From Anas platyrhynchos (lineage: Eukaryota; Chordata; Aves; Anseriformes; Anatidae), in contig NC_092587.1 in the NCBI RefSeq assembly GCF_047663525.1, positions 37,253,001 to 37,317,000 on the forward strand: a stretch of DNA of 64,000 nt, given 5' to 3'. The notes under the pieces were generated by a model, which saw only the letters and a program-made list of their open reading frames with translations, made no database searches and was not told where the DNA came from. Position 1 is the stretch's first letter. Every line of letters starts with the position of its first letter. The position numbers were made by a program, and so were the translations under genes. Below, one piece after another: positions 23,801 to 38,800 of the stretch.

Positions 23801-26800
23801 CTTTTTCTTCCTCTTCTGTTGATTGCTGATTCTCCTTTTCCTCAGTAGCTTCTTGCTCACCCCAAACTAAACGCCTTTTCACTGGAACAGTTGAAGCATT
23901 TGACATGTCTTTTTTCTCAGGGCCATTCTCGTGTGACTCTTCTCTGGCGTTAGGCTCCTGCAGCATTTTTGGCCTTGGTGCAGTCTCTTTTTCAGCAACA
24001 CTAGGCAACAAAGAAAGCAGCATCTCTTACCAGCAATTTGCATGAAATACATCACAGAATCACACAGAATCACAGAATCACAGAATTTCTAGGTTGGAAG
24101 AGACCTCAAGATCAGTCAAGCAAGTCCCCAAGATAGTCAGCAAGGTCCCCTGGGAAGCTGCTCTTGAAGGCCTTGATGTCCACCAGTGCTGGTCACTCTT
24201 TAAGCGATGCCTCCTAGAAGCACAAGATCAGGCAATTCCTAAATATCGCAAGTCAGGCAGGCGGGGCAGGAGGCCGTCGTGGCTGACCAGGAACATTCTT
24301 ATGGAGATTAGGCGGAAACAGAGAGTGTTTCGCTACTGGAAGGAGGGCCAGGTGACATGGAAAGAATACAGGGATGCTGCTCGTGTCTGTAGGAAGAAAA
24401 TTCGTGTGGCTAAAGCACACCTAGAGTTGAAGCTGGCTGTGTCTGTGAAAGAAAATAAAAAGGGTTTTTTTAGATATGTGAATGGAAAAAGAAGAACTAA
24501 AGAATACATAGGGCCGCTCCTTGACAGGGAAGGTCTTCTCACAGACGATGACATAGGCAAAGCAGAGACGCTTAACGCCTTCTTTGCCTCTGTCTTCAAT
24601 GCCGATGATGGGCTTCGGGACCCAGGGTGCCCCGAGCTGGAGGACCGGGACGGTGGGGATGACAAACTCCCAACCGACCCTGAACGTGTGCGGGATCTGC
24701 TACTCCACCTGGATCCCTACAAGTCCATGGGTCCGGATGGGATTCATCCCCGGGTGCTGAAGGAGCTGGCGGACGTCATCGCGGAACCTCTCTCAATTAT
24801 TTTTCAACGATCCTGGGAGTCTGGAGAGGTCCCGGTAGACTGGAAGCTGGCAAATGTTGTGCCGATTTTCAAGAAGGGTCAGAAAGAAGACCCTAGCAAT
24901 TACAGGCCTGTCAGTCTCACGTCAGTGCCTGGTAAAATCATGGAGAAGATGGTTCTCGAACGTATTGAGGCGCACCTGGGGGACAAAGCAGTCATTGGTC
25001 CCAGCCAGCATGGGTTTGTGAAGGGTAGGTCCTGCCTAACTAACCTGATTTCCTTTTATGATAAGATCACCCGTATGGTAGACCAAGGGAAACCAGCTGA
25101 TGTGATTTTTTTGGACTTCAGCAAGGCTTTTGACACGGTTTCCCATAGGATCCTACTGGACAAAATGTCCAGCATACAGCTAAATAAAAACATCATACGA
25201 TGGGTGAGCAATTGGCTAACGGGCAGGGCCCAAAGGGTTATGGTGAATGGGGCTGCGTCAGGCTGGCGGGCGGTCACCAGTGGGGTCCCTCAAGGCTCCA
25301 TTTTAGGGCCGGTACTTTTCAATATTTTTATAAACGATCTGGATGTAGGAATAGAAGGCATTTTGAGCAAGTTTGCTGATGACACCAAACTTGGAGGAGT
25401 TGTGGACTCGAATGAGGGTGGAAAGGCCTTGCAGAGGGATCTGGATAGGTTGGAGAGCTGGGCGATCGCCAACCACATGAAGTTCAATAAGAGCAAGTGC
25501 CGGGTCCTGCACCTGGGACGGGGAAACCCTGGCTGCACGTACAGACTGGGCGATGAGACGCTGGAGAGCAGCCTAGAAGAGAGGGATCTGGGGGTCGTGG
25601 TAGACAACAAGTTGAATATGAGCCAGCAGTGTGCCCTGGCAGCCAGGAGGGCCAACCGTGTCCTGGGGTGCATCAAGCACGGCATCGCTAGTAGGTCGAG
25701 GGAGGTGATTGTCCCGCTCTACTCTGCGCTGGTGCGGCCTCACCTCGAGTACTGTGTGCAGTTCTGGGCACCACAGTATAAAAAGGACATGACACTGTTG
25801 GAGAGTGTCCAGAGGAGGGCTACGAAGATGGTGAAAGGCCTGGAGGGGAAGACGTACGAGGAACGGCTGAGGGCACTGGGCCTGTTCAGCCTGGAGAAGA
25901 GGAGGCTGAGGGGAGACCTCATCGCAGTCTACAACTTCCTCGTAAGGGGGTGTCGAGAGGCAGGAGACCTTTTCTCCATTAACACCAGCGACAGGACCCG
26001 CGGGAACGGGGTTAAGCTGAGGCAGGGGAAGTTTAGGCTGGACATCAGGAAAGGGTTCTTCACAGAGAGAGTGGTTGCACACTGGAACAGGCTCCCCAGG
26101 GAAGTGGTCACTGCACCGAGCCTGACTGAATTTAAGAAGAGATTGGACTGTGCACTTAGTCACATGGTCTGAACTTGGGTAGACCTGTGCGGTGTCAAGA
26201 GTTGGACTTGATGATCCTTAAGGGTCCCTTCCAACTTAGGATATTCTATGATTCTATCATCGAGTCCAACCTTACATGTGCCTATATAGAGCATATTCAT
26301 TAGCTTCAGTCCTTCATCAAAAGTACAGCTCAGATATTAAGTGGTACAGTTAACATGATGTATGATTAAACTCCCATTGAAACTTTAACTGATGTTTAAG
26401 CACAACCCATTTTCAAACTAGGTTCTGTAAAAACTCTTCTTGAACTGCTATTTCCAGAAATGGACTGCAAAATTAGCTCTGTATTTTGAAATATAAAACA
26501 ACAATTTGGATTATCGGAAGTGCTCAAAAAATAACTAATTCCGTGTGTAGGAACTGTCTGATGGCACAATTTTGAAAGCCAAGCAGTTTAGAAAACTACT
26601 TTCTTGGCACAACTTTTCAAAGTCTTAAACTCTCAGTTGCTCACAGAAATCAACGCAGTGCACAGAAATAAGATCAGTAAGAGGGTCTGTATCTCACAGA
26701 AAAAAAAAATAAGCTAACAAATCCCCCAAATTACCACCCCATATTTGACATCATTGTAATAAATACAGTTTTATGAGTCATCCCTCAGCCCTTACAACAG

Positions 26801-29800
26801 AGACAGTCATACAAATGCATGGATCTCCCCACACCACAGAAGCAGCAATCTAAGTGGAGCATACACAGAAGCATCCAAGATTTTGTTTTCAAACATCAGA
26901 TCCCAGCAAAGACACAAATGACTTTTCTTCCCTCTTCATTTGAATATGTCTGTGCATTTCACTAAAACACTATTTCTGAATTTTCCTAGCAAATATTAAA
27001 TATCTGCCAATTCTGATGGCACTCTAAGAAAGGAAAAAATGGATGCACACCATGCCAGATCCTAAATCTTCATCTCAGAAGTAAGCAGTGTCTAAGACTC
27101 AACCACTGGGTTACTAATTAATCCTGAAAAGAACATGGATGAATTCCAAGCAGGCAGAATACATTTCACATCATTCCAATGCAAAGAGGAATATTACTTC
27201 AGTATGACTCAGTGATAAATTCTCCCATACTTGATGAAATTAAGGTTGTCACACTAAATATACATTTGTGGATAACGATAACGGAGAAGCATTTCTCTTC
27301 TTTCAGAAGATTTGACCATGCTTCATTTTAAATCAGAGAACAAATCAACTGATACATCTGTGAAATGGTAAATGCCTACATCTGTTCCAGAGAATTTATA
27401 GTCAAACATCAAAGATCTTAAAGCTATGCTAAGCCAATATTCAGCATTTTGCTCTGTTTCAGAGCTGCAGAATAACATGCAGGAATGCCTGTCTTACCCA
27501 GCAAGATCTAGTGCTCTAATGTCATTGCTGATGCCTTCTTCTGAACTGGAACTTGAGGACACATCCCAGAGACTGTTATTATCAGACAGGATCTGGTTGA
27601 GATGGTATCGGGAGAAGTGTGTTCCCTCTATTCGCTGTCTGTAAGCCTTTGCTCTTGCTCGAAGTTCTCTCACCTGCACATCAAAGTTTCGTTAAGTTGC
27701 ACATCTCTTTAAAGTTCCCTTATATATATTACTACAAAGTACTTGCATTTGCTAATGGCTGCTAAGGGAGAAAGGCAAGTTACTCATAACAGGGCCACCC
27801 AGAGCACAAATATTGCATGCTACAGTAAGTGCAAAAAAAAAAAAAAAAAAGGAAAGCAAAAATAACAAGTTTACATTTAGTAAGCATGTTCCAGCCATTA
27901 AGCCAAAGCAAAATTATCAATTACTTATTCAATGAGCACAAAAAGTTATGCAGCAGCTATGAGTAAGTTTAGTGTTGGATTCTATTTTTTTCATCAGGGT
28001 TTAGGCACAGCACAATGCTCCAAGCATTAACACAAGAACTTAGATGCAACCAACCTCCATATACCACATGGAATTTAGGGGGTTTTGAGATGCCTAAGAA
28101 GAGGAATACAGAATTATTTTTACATTTCTTAATTTCCTCTCAACACTGTATCACTGTTCTAACTTTATTACAGTCTAAGTAAGTAACTAAAGACTGAAAA
28201 CCCGTCAATACAGCTCTATGCTGCCTCCCTGAGATTCAGTAACAAGTTGTAACACGAACACATCAACACTGGTATTTTGACAATTTTTGTCAAGATTAAG
28301 GAAATTAATTTAGATTTCTAAGCCTTAACACTCCAAAATTCAATCAGTACACATTAATTTCAGAGTATTTCTAGTCGACAGATCTGTATGCAAGTGTACT
28401 ACTGAGTTAATAGTTTGTGAGCACTGCTCCTGTCTATTGCTACACTGATTTTATCTCAGCAAGGAGCTGATGACTACATGAGATCGCTTAGTGCTATTTT
28501 GTGTAAGTCATAATATCAAAATCATTCCCTCTAGGCTATCACTAACTGTAAGAATGAGACGCAAAACTTCTAAAACATCAGTTTTAGTTTCAAAAATAAG
28601 TGTTGCAAACCCTCTCTTTTGATGTTATGCTGATTTAGCACTGCCATTTTTATGGCTAAAAGTGTTGCAATACTCACCGCCTTGTGTCTTTCACACAAAC
28701 ACAATTTAAAGCACATGAATAAAAAGCAACAACAAAACTTTTATTTTTCAAATGATTAAAAGTAAGTTCTTGGTATGTTTGTATGTATCCTGTTATCCTG
28801 TCTCACTAAAAAATGGTTCAGAGGAAATAAGCACTTTGTCAAAGAGCAAAAAAGCAATACTGACACTACCCTTAGTACATTTTTACGTTACTATTATTAT
28901 TGTTATTTATTTCACAATAGGCTTAACATAGTTCTTCCTGTAAGGAACAGGGATAAGTGGGCCAAATTCCACAAATCCCACTAAAAGCATACAGATGCAG
29001 CAGATAGAAATCCACTTAGCCTACACCAGCTAATACCCCACAAGTTGCCCCACTAAACTTCCAAAGAATAGCCCATTAAAAATATATGCTTGTCATTTTA
29101 AGAGGAGAGTTTAAAGTTTGAGGTGCAAGTGATTTACTGGATTATTCACTTTAAGAAGAATGAAAAATTAATTATGATAGCCACAACAGAAGGAATATAA
29201 ACCCAGAGCCACAGGATGCTGCAGGGGGAGGAAGAATACTATGTCTCCAGTGAATTGTGAAGAAGTACAAAGGACAAGCGTCTCCTTCAGTGACTCAGCA
29301 GGCAGCATTATCTCAGCAGGACACAGGCCCCAGAGAGTCCTGCGGTGATTATGAATTGTCCGCATTAATTTTTCAAAAGCGTAATTCAAAGAGGTCTTTT
29401 CATTCTACCGCTCAAAAGAAAACCTTAAGGATATGTATTTTAGGTAGCAATCTAGCAGTAATCACTACAGGAAAGGTCAGACCAGGACTCTCTTACAATC
29501 TTTGCTGTTGGGCTCAGAATTTCAGGAAGTCCATTTTAGACCCAAAGCTGTCTACGCATGGTCTCAACTAAGGGGGAAACCCGACTGGAGCAGTCAGAGC
29601 TCATCATCTAATCACTTACACTAAAGAGAGATGTTCTGTAGGCACCCTCAGCAGGGGGGAGTCTCAAAGAGCAGCCAGAGGCAGCAGTTAGATACAGCTC
29701 TGCAGAGCAGTCGTGTCAGTGCATTATTAGCAGGGGAACAGGTAGGCAATCATTTACAAACCAAAAGGACTGTAGAGAAACTGGTAAGGAAATTGTGAAC

Positions 29801-32800
29801 GGCCAAAATACCTTTGTTGCTTTACAAATGAAACTGCTTGATGCTTTTTCCAAGTTTTACATCCCTTTATTAATCTGCAGTAATGTATTTCTCGAATGGC
29901 TAAATTCTTTCTTAGGTCTCAACTGTGAATGAAGCATTTTATTCAGTTCTGTTAATTCAGACGTACTGGATTCTTATTCATTAGAACAAAAATATTAATG
30001 AACTCAGAAAAAAAATAAAGCCTAGCAAAAGATAAGGTCTATCAGTTGCTGTTGTGTTGGGTTTTTTTCTTATACTAACCGAGGTTTTAAGAATTAATTT
30101 AATTAATCTCGGTTTCCTTCCAACCTATCCAGAAGAGAAGACTGGAAAAATTTCAAGCTTTAAACTTGCACTACACCCACAAAAACTTAATTTTAAGAGT
30201 CATAATCCTGTAAGATTTATAAGGAAATACTAACAAGACACTAACAACTTAAAAAAAATATATACAGAAAATCACACTAACACATTTGCACAAGCTAAAT
30301 AGTTTTTTGTCTATTAGACAAATTAGTTTGATACTCTCACAGGCATGTGATTCCAAGTCTAACAGAGGAGAAAGTCAGGGAATTCCAATTCTAAAAACCT
30401 CTTCTGTATGAAGTCATGCTAAGATCTAACATAGATATATTCAAAAACGTGTATGTCATATAAGCATATTTATAGTCAATAAAACATTTGTTATTATTGT
30501 CTTAAAATTGGCTCTTCTAGCTACCTGGCACAACTCCTTCACTTAGAAGGCCCTAAATATCCTAATAATTCTTTGTTGAATTCTTCAAGGAGTGACTTTT
30601 TATCAGATTTCCTCTGCAAGTCCCTCGTCAGCAATAAAACCTCCACACAAGAGTCAGACCCATCCAAACCACCTATCTACCACGTGGCAATTTCTTGTGC
30701 ACTCCAATTAAACTCCAGAGGTATTTACTTCCAGCTTCTCCCAAACACATCCTAAAAAGGATCCTGCCTGGTAAAGCTGAACGCCCGCCCTCCACCTGCA
30801 GTCTCCTCATTCCTTCCCTTGATTGTACTGCAGAGACTCCTCTCAGCTGGCCGTGTAGCAAACAAAACACACTCCATGGCAATGCGTCCCTGTCCCTCTA
30901 CTTGCCTGCTGGGCAGCCACTGTTGAAGCAGACGCTGCTCTGGACTGCCGCCTGCTGCAGTTTTGAATGCTTCTGACACAACATCCAGTCTCCAGACAAA
31001 AGCCTTAGATGCCAGACAAATGAGGTGATATTCCACAGAAACATTCTGTAGACTTACAGTCAGGCTGCAAGCAGTAGCTTAGATCATTCTACAGCCTTAG
31101 GAATGGTTAGTGTAAATCGAATACATACATCAGTATTTATCAAAAAGAAAATACTGCTCATTTTTAGTCCCCTAACCTCCTCACCAGACAGTTTTTGCAG
31201 AACGGATTATCTGATGATGGATACAATAATTTGAGTCATCACGAACTACAATATAATTTAAACTTTGAGACATATTTCTCATTCTTACCTATATTCAATA
31301 TAAATTTATTTTTACCTAAGAAGAAGAATAGAATGGCATTTTAGATCCAGTAAGAAAACATAGAACTATTTGCTGAAGCTCAAAGCCCAATGCCCTCGAG
31401 CCAACCCCTCCAGTTCTGCCTTCCACAGCAGCTCAGTTTTGACTAAGGAGACAACCCTCATTTGCCAAGCACCTACCCTGTATTTAGCAGCACTCAGTGT
31501 CTCAGGAAGGCTCCCTCCATCACATGAGAGAAGCCTAGGCCACTTCAGTGAAATCTGACTGCTGAAGGTTTTGATGTACTTGGGTAATTCAGGGAACCTT
31601 ACTCAAGAATCACTACCAAAATACTATGCTCCTGAAGCTGCTGAGTATTTTCAGAGTTCGCAAATGAGTTCCTATGGGGTATAACACTGATGGTGGTTGC
31701 TAAATAAACTACAAGAAAATACTTAGGTTTGCTAAAATTGAACAGAGAAATTCTGAATCTTACAGTGTATACTACTGAACGCAGCTGACTGCTTTGAATG
31801 GATTTATGTTGGCAGGCTAACAAACCGAGTCTGACTGTCAGACTGACCTAGGCTGGTACATGTGTTGGCCTTTTCCTGTTATTCCCTTGAAACTTCTACA
31901 ATCTAATTCTACGTTTTAAAAACATGCTAAAACTGGGCTGAACATACAACAATACATTAACTGGTTGAAAAGATGCTGTTCTGGACAATTCTGATTGGTA
32001 AGGGAAACAAAGTTCCTCCCTTACTTTCCATGTCACATTAATTAATTTATTTTTAAAATCACACTGCATCTTACTTTTTCTTACTACATATTATACTGGC
32101 TTGTCAGACCTAAATCTTCTTTGTAGTCATCTTTGTTAGCACTGCAATCGCAAAACTGTATTTTATGAAGATCACAATTCAAAGTTTATTGCATATTAAA
32201 AATGATAATACAAAGCATACTCAGTTTCAAGTTTCAGATATATTTTTTTTAAATAATACTCACCTGATTGGGAACTTTACTCCTAATACGAGACCAAGCT
32301 CCATCTTTGTAGAAATACTGGGCTGGAGACAAAAATTTTGACCTATATTCAGTGTTCATCTTCCTAAAATATCAACAATGAGGATGGGGGAAAACAAAAC
32401 AAAACAAAAAAAAAAAAAAAAAAAAAACAGAAAGAATAAAGCTTGATACCCAGGAGACTCTTTAAGAACATTTTTAAATTTATATTACCAATAAAAAGTA
32501 TTCTTGCACTTAAATTCCAGGACTAAGATATGAAGGTGCATTTAAGTAAAATTGCCTGGTCTGGCACTAAGGCGCCCAAGATGTTTCTTTCTATGAGCTC
32601 CGCTGTAAAGGCAATATGCTCTGCATGTGGCTGGGGTGGGATCTTGGGGGCAGAAACATCTGACAAGCAGAACAATGTTCAGTAATAATTCATCTAACTA
32701 TGGCCTACTGTCTTTGATCTTCAAAAGCACTCAGTACTCTTAAAGACAGATTCATTTTCCCTTCAGCCACACACATGTAAACAGAAAAATTAGCATAACC

Positions 32801-35800
32801 CAACCTAAAGCAGGCAATAAGCAATACTACAAGCCCTTTAAACACTGAACTGTGGCTGTATTAGCTTAAATCTAAACAGTTGTGTGGGTTTTGTTGGTTT
32901 TTTTTTTTTGCTTTAGAGCATTGCTTTTTTTTTTCCACCTGATATTTAATATATTAAAATAAACATACTTTTTCAGTCCTTCAGAAGTAGATCATAGAAG
33001 CCCAAAGTCAGAGAATAAAACACATCTTTTAAAATAAAAAGTATTGGGGTGAAAAAAAAACAAACTGTTATATTCAGAACTTCTTTACATATGGCTCCTT
33101 TTTTAAGGCTCAGATCTTTTTCAGTTTTACTTGCAAAACTAATGGATTAGCTCAAAAACACATCACTGCTGTGCCTCAGTCTGTCATTCTGTTGCAAAAG
33201 CAGGCCATGCAATGCAGGTTGCATACAAAGTGCAAGTCCTGTCTACATACTGACAACTTTTGCTCTGCACATTTTCACAATTATTTGCACAATGACTTTT
33301 GGAAACTTTTGTTTGTGCTACCATACTGAAGGCATAAGAGGCAGAAATCTGTTTTCTACCAATTTAAGGACAATCAAGAATTTTATACAGAATTTTACAC
33401 TGAAAAATTGACTACAATCTATGACATCACGGAACTATAAAATCTAAAGATTTAAAGGCTTCAACTACCTTACATCTGCTCACTTTTTCATAAAGCAGTT
33501 TTATTTCATAGTATTTGGGGAGATGATTTTGTCATTATCTGCCAATATCTAAAAGCATTCAGGCCTTGGTAAGTCTCCTCTCCCATCTTCAATCTAATAC
33601 CTTAACACTGACAGAAAGCCATGTGAAGGAAAGCAATCACTTGGAGATACACAAAGCGTGAAGACAGCAGAGATGGAATAGATTTATCCATTTTTAACCT
33701 TACTTCTATTCTGGGCTTTTATTTCTCTGACTTTCCTCAGATGTGTGGAAAATGGAAACATGAGTTCAGTTTCTACAATGTAGGCATGTGGCAGGAGAAG
33801 ATATTTGGCTCTCTCTCAGTAACATACAATGTCATTTTATTTTAATGTTTGTCAGATTACCCCATATTGCCCTATATTTATTTTTTTTATTTCCCTTTTG
33901 TCTTGTATTGTCTAGAAAAAGAAGACATCAAGTACAATCAACACAGCTTTAAGACATGTGGAACAAGCATAGGAAAGCAGTTTGAAAGGTGACTACAACT
34001 TCCAAAGCACTCTCTGAGAGTTTAGTAGCAGCACTGCATCGATCTAATTTCAATCGTTTTTAATTTATTAATAATAATGTTATTGCATCAGGAGGTTCAT
34101 CAGAACCAGTGTGTTTACAAAGCTTCCACTGCCTGGAGAAAGGAATACAAATTAGCATCAGGTTTAGATGTCCCCAAAGGAAGCTCAGACTAAGTGCTGG
34201 GTCATACAGACATCACAGTTGCTCTTGTGACTCTAGGATCATATGGATAAAGGCCATCATAAACCATTCTAAATAGGCAGCTATACAGCTATTTGCTAAG
34301 CTAGGTCTTCCCATTTTATACATACCCACGATTTGTACGTAAAGAGAGGGGTTTTTGACTGATATGCTGCTTATTTTTTTGTTTAGGATGTTTCTGCTCT
34401 GCTTTCCCTTGTTTTGATGCATCTTCTGCTGGCTTGTGAAGTGGTTCTTCCCTCTTCCTCTAAGGCAAAGAAAATTTTAAAAATACCGTATTAGCTAACA
34501 AACTGAAAATCCTCATGTTCCTTTTGACATCAAACTTTTGCAAAATGTTAAGTTTAAAATGTTAGCTGCTTTGCATACTTAGCGTATTACATTTTATTAA
34601 TGCAAAAGTCAACCAGCAAAATGCCAAAGCTACAATTCCAAGTGCAACATTCACTTAGTTAGATGATCTATTCCGTACACCTCACAAAATGAATTTAACA
34701 CAAAAAAGAAATAACAAAAGAGTACCATACCTGTGCATTCTAACCAGACTCAACATGTATATTTCTGGAATTTATAATTAAAATAAATACTGTTAGCCTT
34801 ATAGTAAAGCAATATAAACCAATTTATAATAAACCAAAATGTGATTTTTTAATTTGCTGTCCTTCTGGTTTTGAAAGGGTCAGATTGATTTGCTCAGCTT
34901 CCACATCTAACATTTTTTTTCCTGTTTATTTCATCTTCTTGGAAATCTCAAACATTACTTCTGTTTCTGCTGGAGACCTTTATAGAAATTGTTCAAATTC
35001 AAGAAAACAAGACTGTAAAGCAAGAAAAATAGCACACACAAACTCCCAAATTTTTCTTTACAGAAATTAAGAGAAGGTATGTGGGTATAGACAAAAAGCA
35101 TTTTGAACACTTTCACCAAAAATTCCCTTCTCATGCCTTCTTTTCCTTTCCTTATTAGTTCTCATGGGAAAACATAACATGAATTTCTGATGTAAGAAAC
35201 AAAGAAATGCTTCCTGAAAGCCTCATGACTTTTAAGCTTTCTTCACATTTGCTAGAAGAGGCAGGAAGGGGCATAATGTTTGTCAGTCTCAAATGAGACT
35301 TAAAACACCAGGCAGGTCAAGGTTCTAAATCATAAAGCCTCCAATTCAACAATCATCTTTAAGAACCTCTAAAGTACCAACAGCTTAAACCGAGCCACAG
35401 GAACTCCACGTTAAGGATGCATTTTGCTCAGTGCCAGTCCTAAGGAACGCGTTGTCTTACAATGGCTGTTTCTGTTTATCAAGAAACAGAGATGGGCATT
35501 GAAGCGACTCACACGTGGTCCTTCTACCTGAAGGAAGGTTAGCTAACAGAAATTTAGACAATGTTACTTCTCAGCACCTTGCTATGAAAATAGACGTTCA
35601 TCTTTCCACCTTGCAAAATGTCGTGCAATCTAAATTGCTCTCTCCTATTTTCAGAAGGTCTTAGTCTGAAGTAATTCCTTGTTATTAAATGCAGTTGGTA
35701 AAACTACAACCACATTTACTACAATTCCACCAATGTCTGTCCAAGCCAGCAGCAAGACAAGGAAATGCAAGGCCTCACACAGATGAATGACTTTTGTAAA

Positions 35801-38800
35801 AGGCATTTTGCTCTGGGCAACAGAACTTACATAGGCTATACAATGTCCTGCATTTACCTTTCAAGGTACAGGTAAATCAACGATAACCCTTCCTCCATAT
35901 CTCTTTTCTAAAAAAAATATTGTCTGAAAGTCAGTTCCAACTGTGACAGCGTGATTTCTTTGTTTTTAATTCACACGCTGCCTGACTTACCTAAAAAATT
36001 ACTAAACAGTACTAAAAGCACAAGCCTTCCCATCCAGTTGTCCTGCACCCTAATAAACTACACTGCTAGCAATGAGAACATAAACTGGAGACTTAGATTT
36101 CAGAAACTATTCCAACCACTAAAAATGTTTACATGAAAAAAAAAAAAAGGAAGAAAAAAAGAATGAAACTCAAACTAAGAACTCAAAAAAGAACTTGAAA
36201 GCTTATAATCAAATTAAGGTGACAGTTCAGGAAAAAACATGTGGAATGACTTTGTAAACTGAACAAATGCACTGCAGAAACCACTAAGAGCAAATAAAGC
36301 CATGCAGTGCTATTTTCAGTCTTTTACAGCAAAACAAGTACTGAGTCCAGTCCAGTGTCATTAATAACAGATATAAAATGTAACTAAAACAAGCTTTTAG
36401 AAGACCTCACACCCACATTATTGAAAAGAACAATCAAAACTATTAAAGCATACTTAGTGCCTTTCATTTAGGGAAATATTTACTTGCTCACAAACCAGAA
36501 ATTCTTTCTCTTCTGAACAGCATCTCTCTTGTGGGCTCTTAGCAGGAGGAGAATCTTTGAAATTTCTCTCATGTTCTGTTTCAGAAGTAATTGCAGGAGA
36601 TTTGAACGGAGGTATGGATTTACTCATATTGCAAATAACCTTTAGGTAAGGAAAAGAGATGAAAAAATAGTATGATGATTTGCTTACCTTAAGGCTAAAT
36701 TTTCAAAATCAGTTAACCAATTCAACATACCAACAGAGAGCCGGTTATGCATAAAAATACAGTATGTGCAGGCTAATTAACATCTAGGACAAATTGAAAA
36801 GGAACTTACTTTCAAAAAAAATACATTTGAAGGAGACCAATTCAGGCACGGATGAACCTGTGTTCAAATGCTGTTCTTACTGAAGTTCACTATCAAGGTT
36901 GTTTGGTTTTTTTATTATTATTATTATTATTTGGGAAGACAGTGGGGAAGGCTGCAGTTCAGCTTCAGGCTTACATGTAGGATTTATTTATTTTTAAAAC
37001 AGATGCCGTAAAACTTCTCTAGGAGTCCTGTCCTTAAGAAACAACAGACGACTGTTCTCTATTTTCTAACTGGGTGCTTAGGGCTTGGTAATTTGATCTA
37101 ACCACTGTTTTCCACTCGCTACTGCATTATAAGCCAAGGTACAGAATTTACCTAATATGTGATCTGGTATCATTTCCTCATGGGGTGTTGAGAGTTGAAG
37201 ACCAGGCCATATGTCACATGTGGCATACGTTTTCCTCAGCTTTGTTATGTGAGTTTAGGTGAGACTTACAACCTAACTTGGGTAACTTGGTCATTTTCAC
37301 TGAATTTCTTCAAGGGACAGATATTGTCATTTCTCAGTATTCAGGTACGTTCTCAAGCATATCAATAAGAATCAGAAGAAAAAATATTTTTAATATCTTT
37401 CATTTTTATCACGGAATTCTTAAGCTTAGCAGTTTAAGAGGCTTCTTAAGCTTAAGCTTAGAAACTGCAAACAGTTATGTTCAGAAACCAAACTGCTTCG
37501 GGACCCAGGGTGCCCCGAGCTGGAGGACCGGGACGGTGGGGATGACAAACTCCCAACCGACCCTGAACGTGTGCGGGATCTGCTACTCCACCTGGATCCC
37601 TACAAGTCCATGGGTCCGGATGGGATTCATCCCCGGGTGCTGAAGGAGCTGGCGGACGTCATCGCGGAACCTCTCTCAATTATTTTTCAACGATCCTGGG
37701 AGTCTGGAGAGGTCCCGGTAGACTGGAAGCTGGCAAATGTTGTGCCGATTTTCAAGAAGGGTCAGAAAGAAGACCCTAGCAATTACAGGCCTGTCAGTCT
37801 CACGTCAGTGCCTGGTAAAATCATGGAGAAGATGGTTCTCGAACTTATTGAGGCGCACCTGGGGGACAACGCAGTCATTGGTCCCAGCCAGCATGGGTTT
37901 GTGAAGGGCAGGTCCTGCCTAACTAACCTGATTTCCTTTTATGATAAGATCACCCGTATGGTGGACCAAGGGAAACCAGCTGATGTGATTTTTTTGGACT
38001 TCAGCAAGGCTTTTGACACAGTTTCCCATAGGATCCTACTGGACAAAATGTCCAGCATACAGCTAAATAAAAACATCATACGATGGGTGAGCAATTGGCT
38101 AACGGGCAGGGCCCAAAGGGTTATGGTGAATGGCGCTGCGTCAGGCTGGCGGGCGGTCACCAGTGGGGTCCCTCAAGGCTCCATTTTAGGGCCGGTACTT
38201 TTCAATATTTTTATAAACGATCTGGATGTAGGAATAGAAGGCATTTTGAGCAAGTTTGCTGATGACACCAAACTTGGAGGAGTTGTGGACTCGAATGAGG
38301 GTGGAAAGGCCTTGCAGAGGGATCTGGATAGGTTGGAGAGCTGGGCGATCGCCAACCGCATGAAGTTCAATAAGAGCAAGTGCCGGGTCCTGCACCTGGG
38401 ACGGGGAAACCCTGGCTGCACGTACAGACTGGGCAATGAGACGCTGGAGAGCAGCCTAGAAGAGAGGGATCTGGGGGTCGTGGTAGACAAGTTGAATATG
38501 AGCCGGCAGTGTGCCCTGGCAGCCAGGAGGGCCAACCGTGTCCTGGGGTGCATCAAGCACGGCATCGCTAGTAGGTCGAGGGAGGTGATTGTCCCGCTCT
38601 ACTCTGCGCTGGTGCGGCCTCACCTCGAGTACTGTGTGCAGTTCTGGGCACCACAGTATAAAAAGGACATGAAACTGTTGGAGAGTGTCCAGAGGAGGGC
38701 TACGAAGATGGTGAAAGGCCTGGAGGGGAAGACGTACGAGGAACGGCTGAGGGCACTGGGCCTGTTCAGCCTGGAGAAGAGGAGGCTGAGGGGAGACCTC

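Noticed and set aside
24094-24114. Extending the CR1 frame upstream to 24094
   Set aside because: Those codons lie in the older, opposite-strand CR1 scrap and begin with TTG; the fusion is an accident of nesting.
25573-26163. Minus-strand frame of 196 codons (and the same at 38456-39043)
   Set aside because: It is the antisense shadow of the CR1 reverse transcriptase frame and appears in both copies for that reason.
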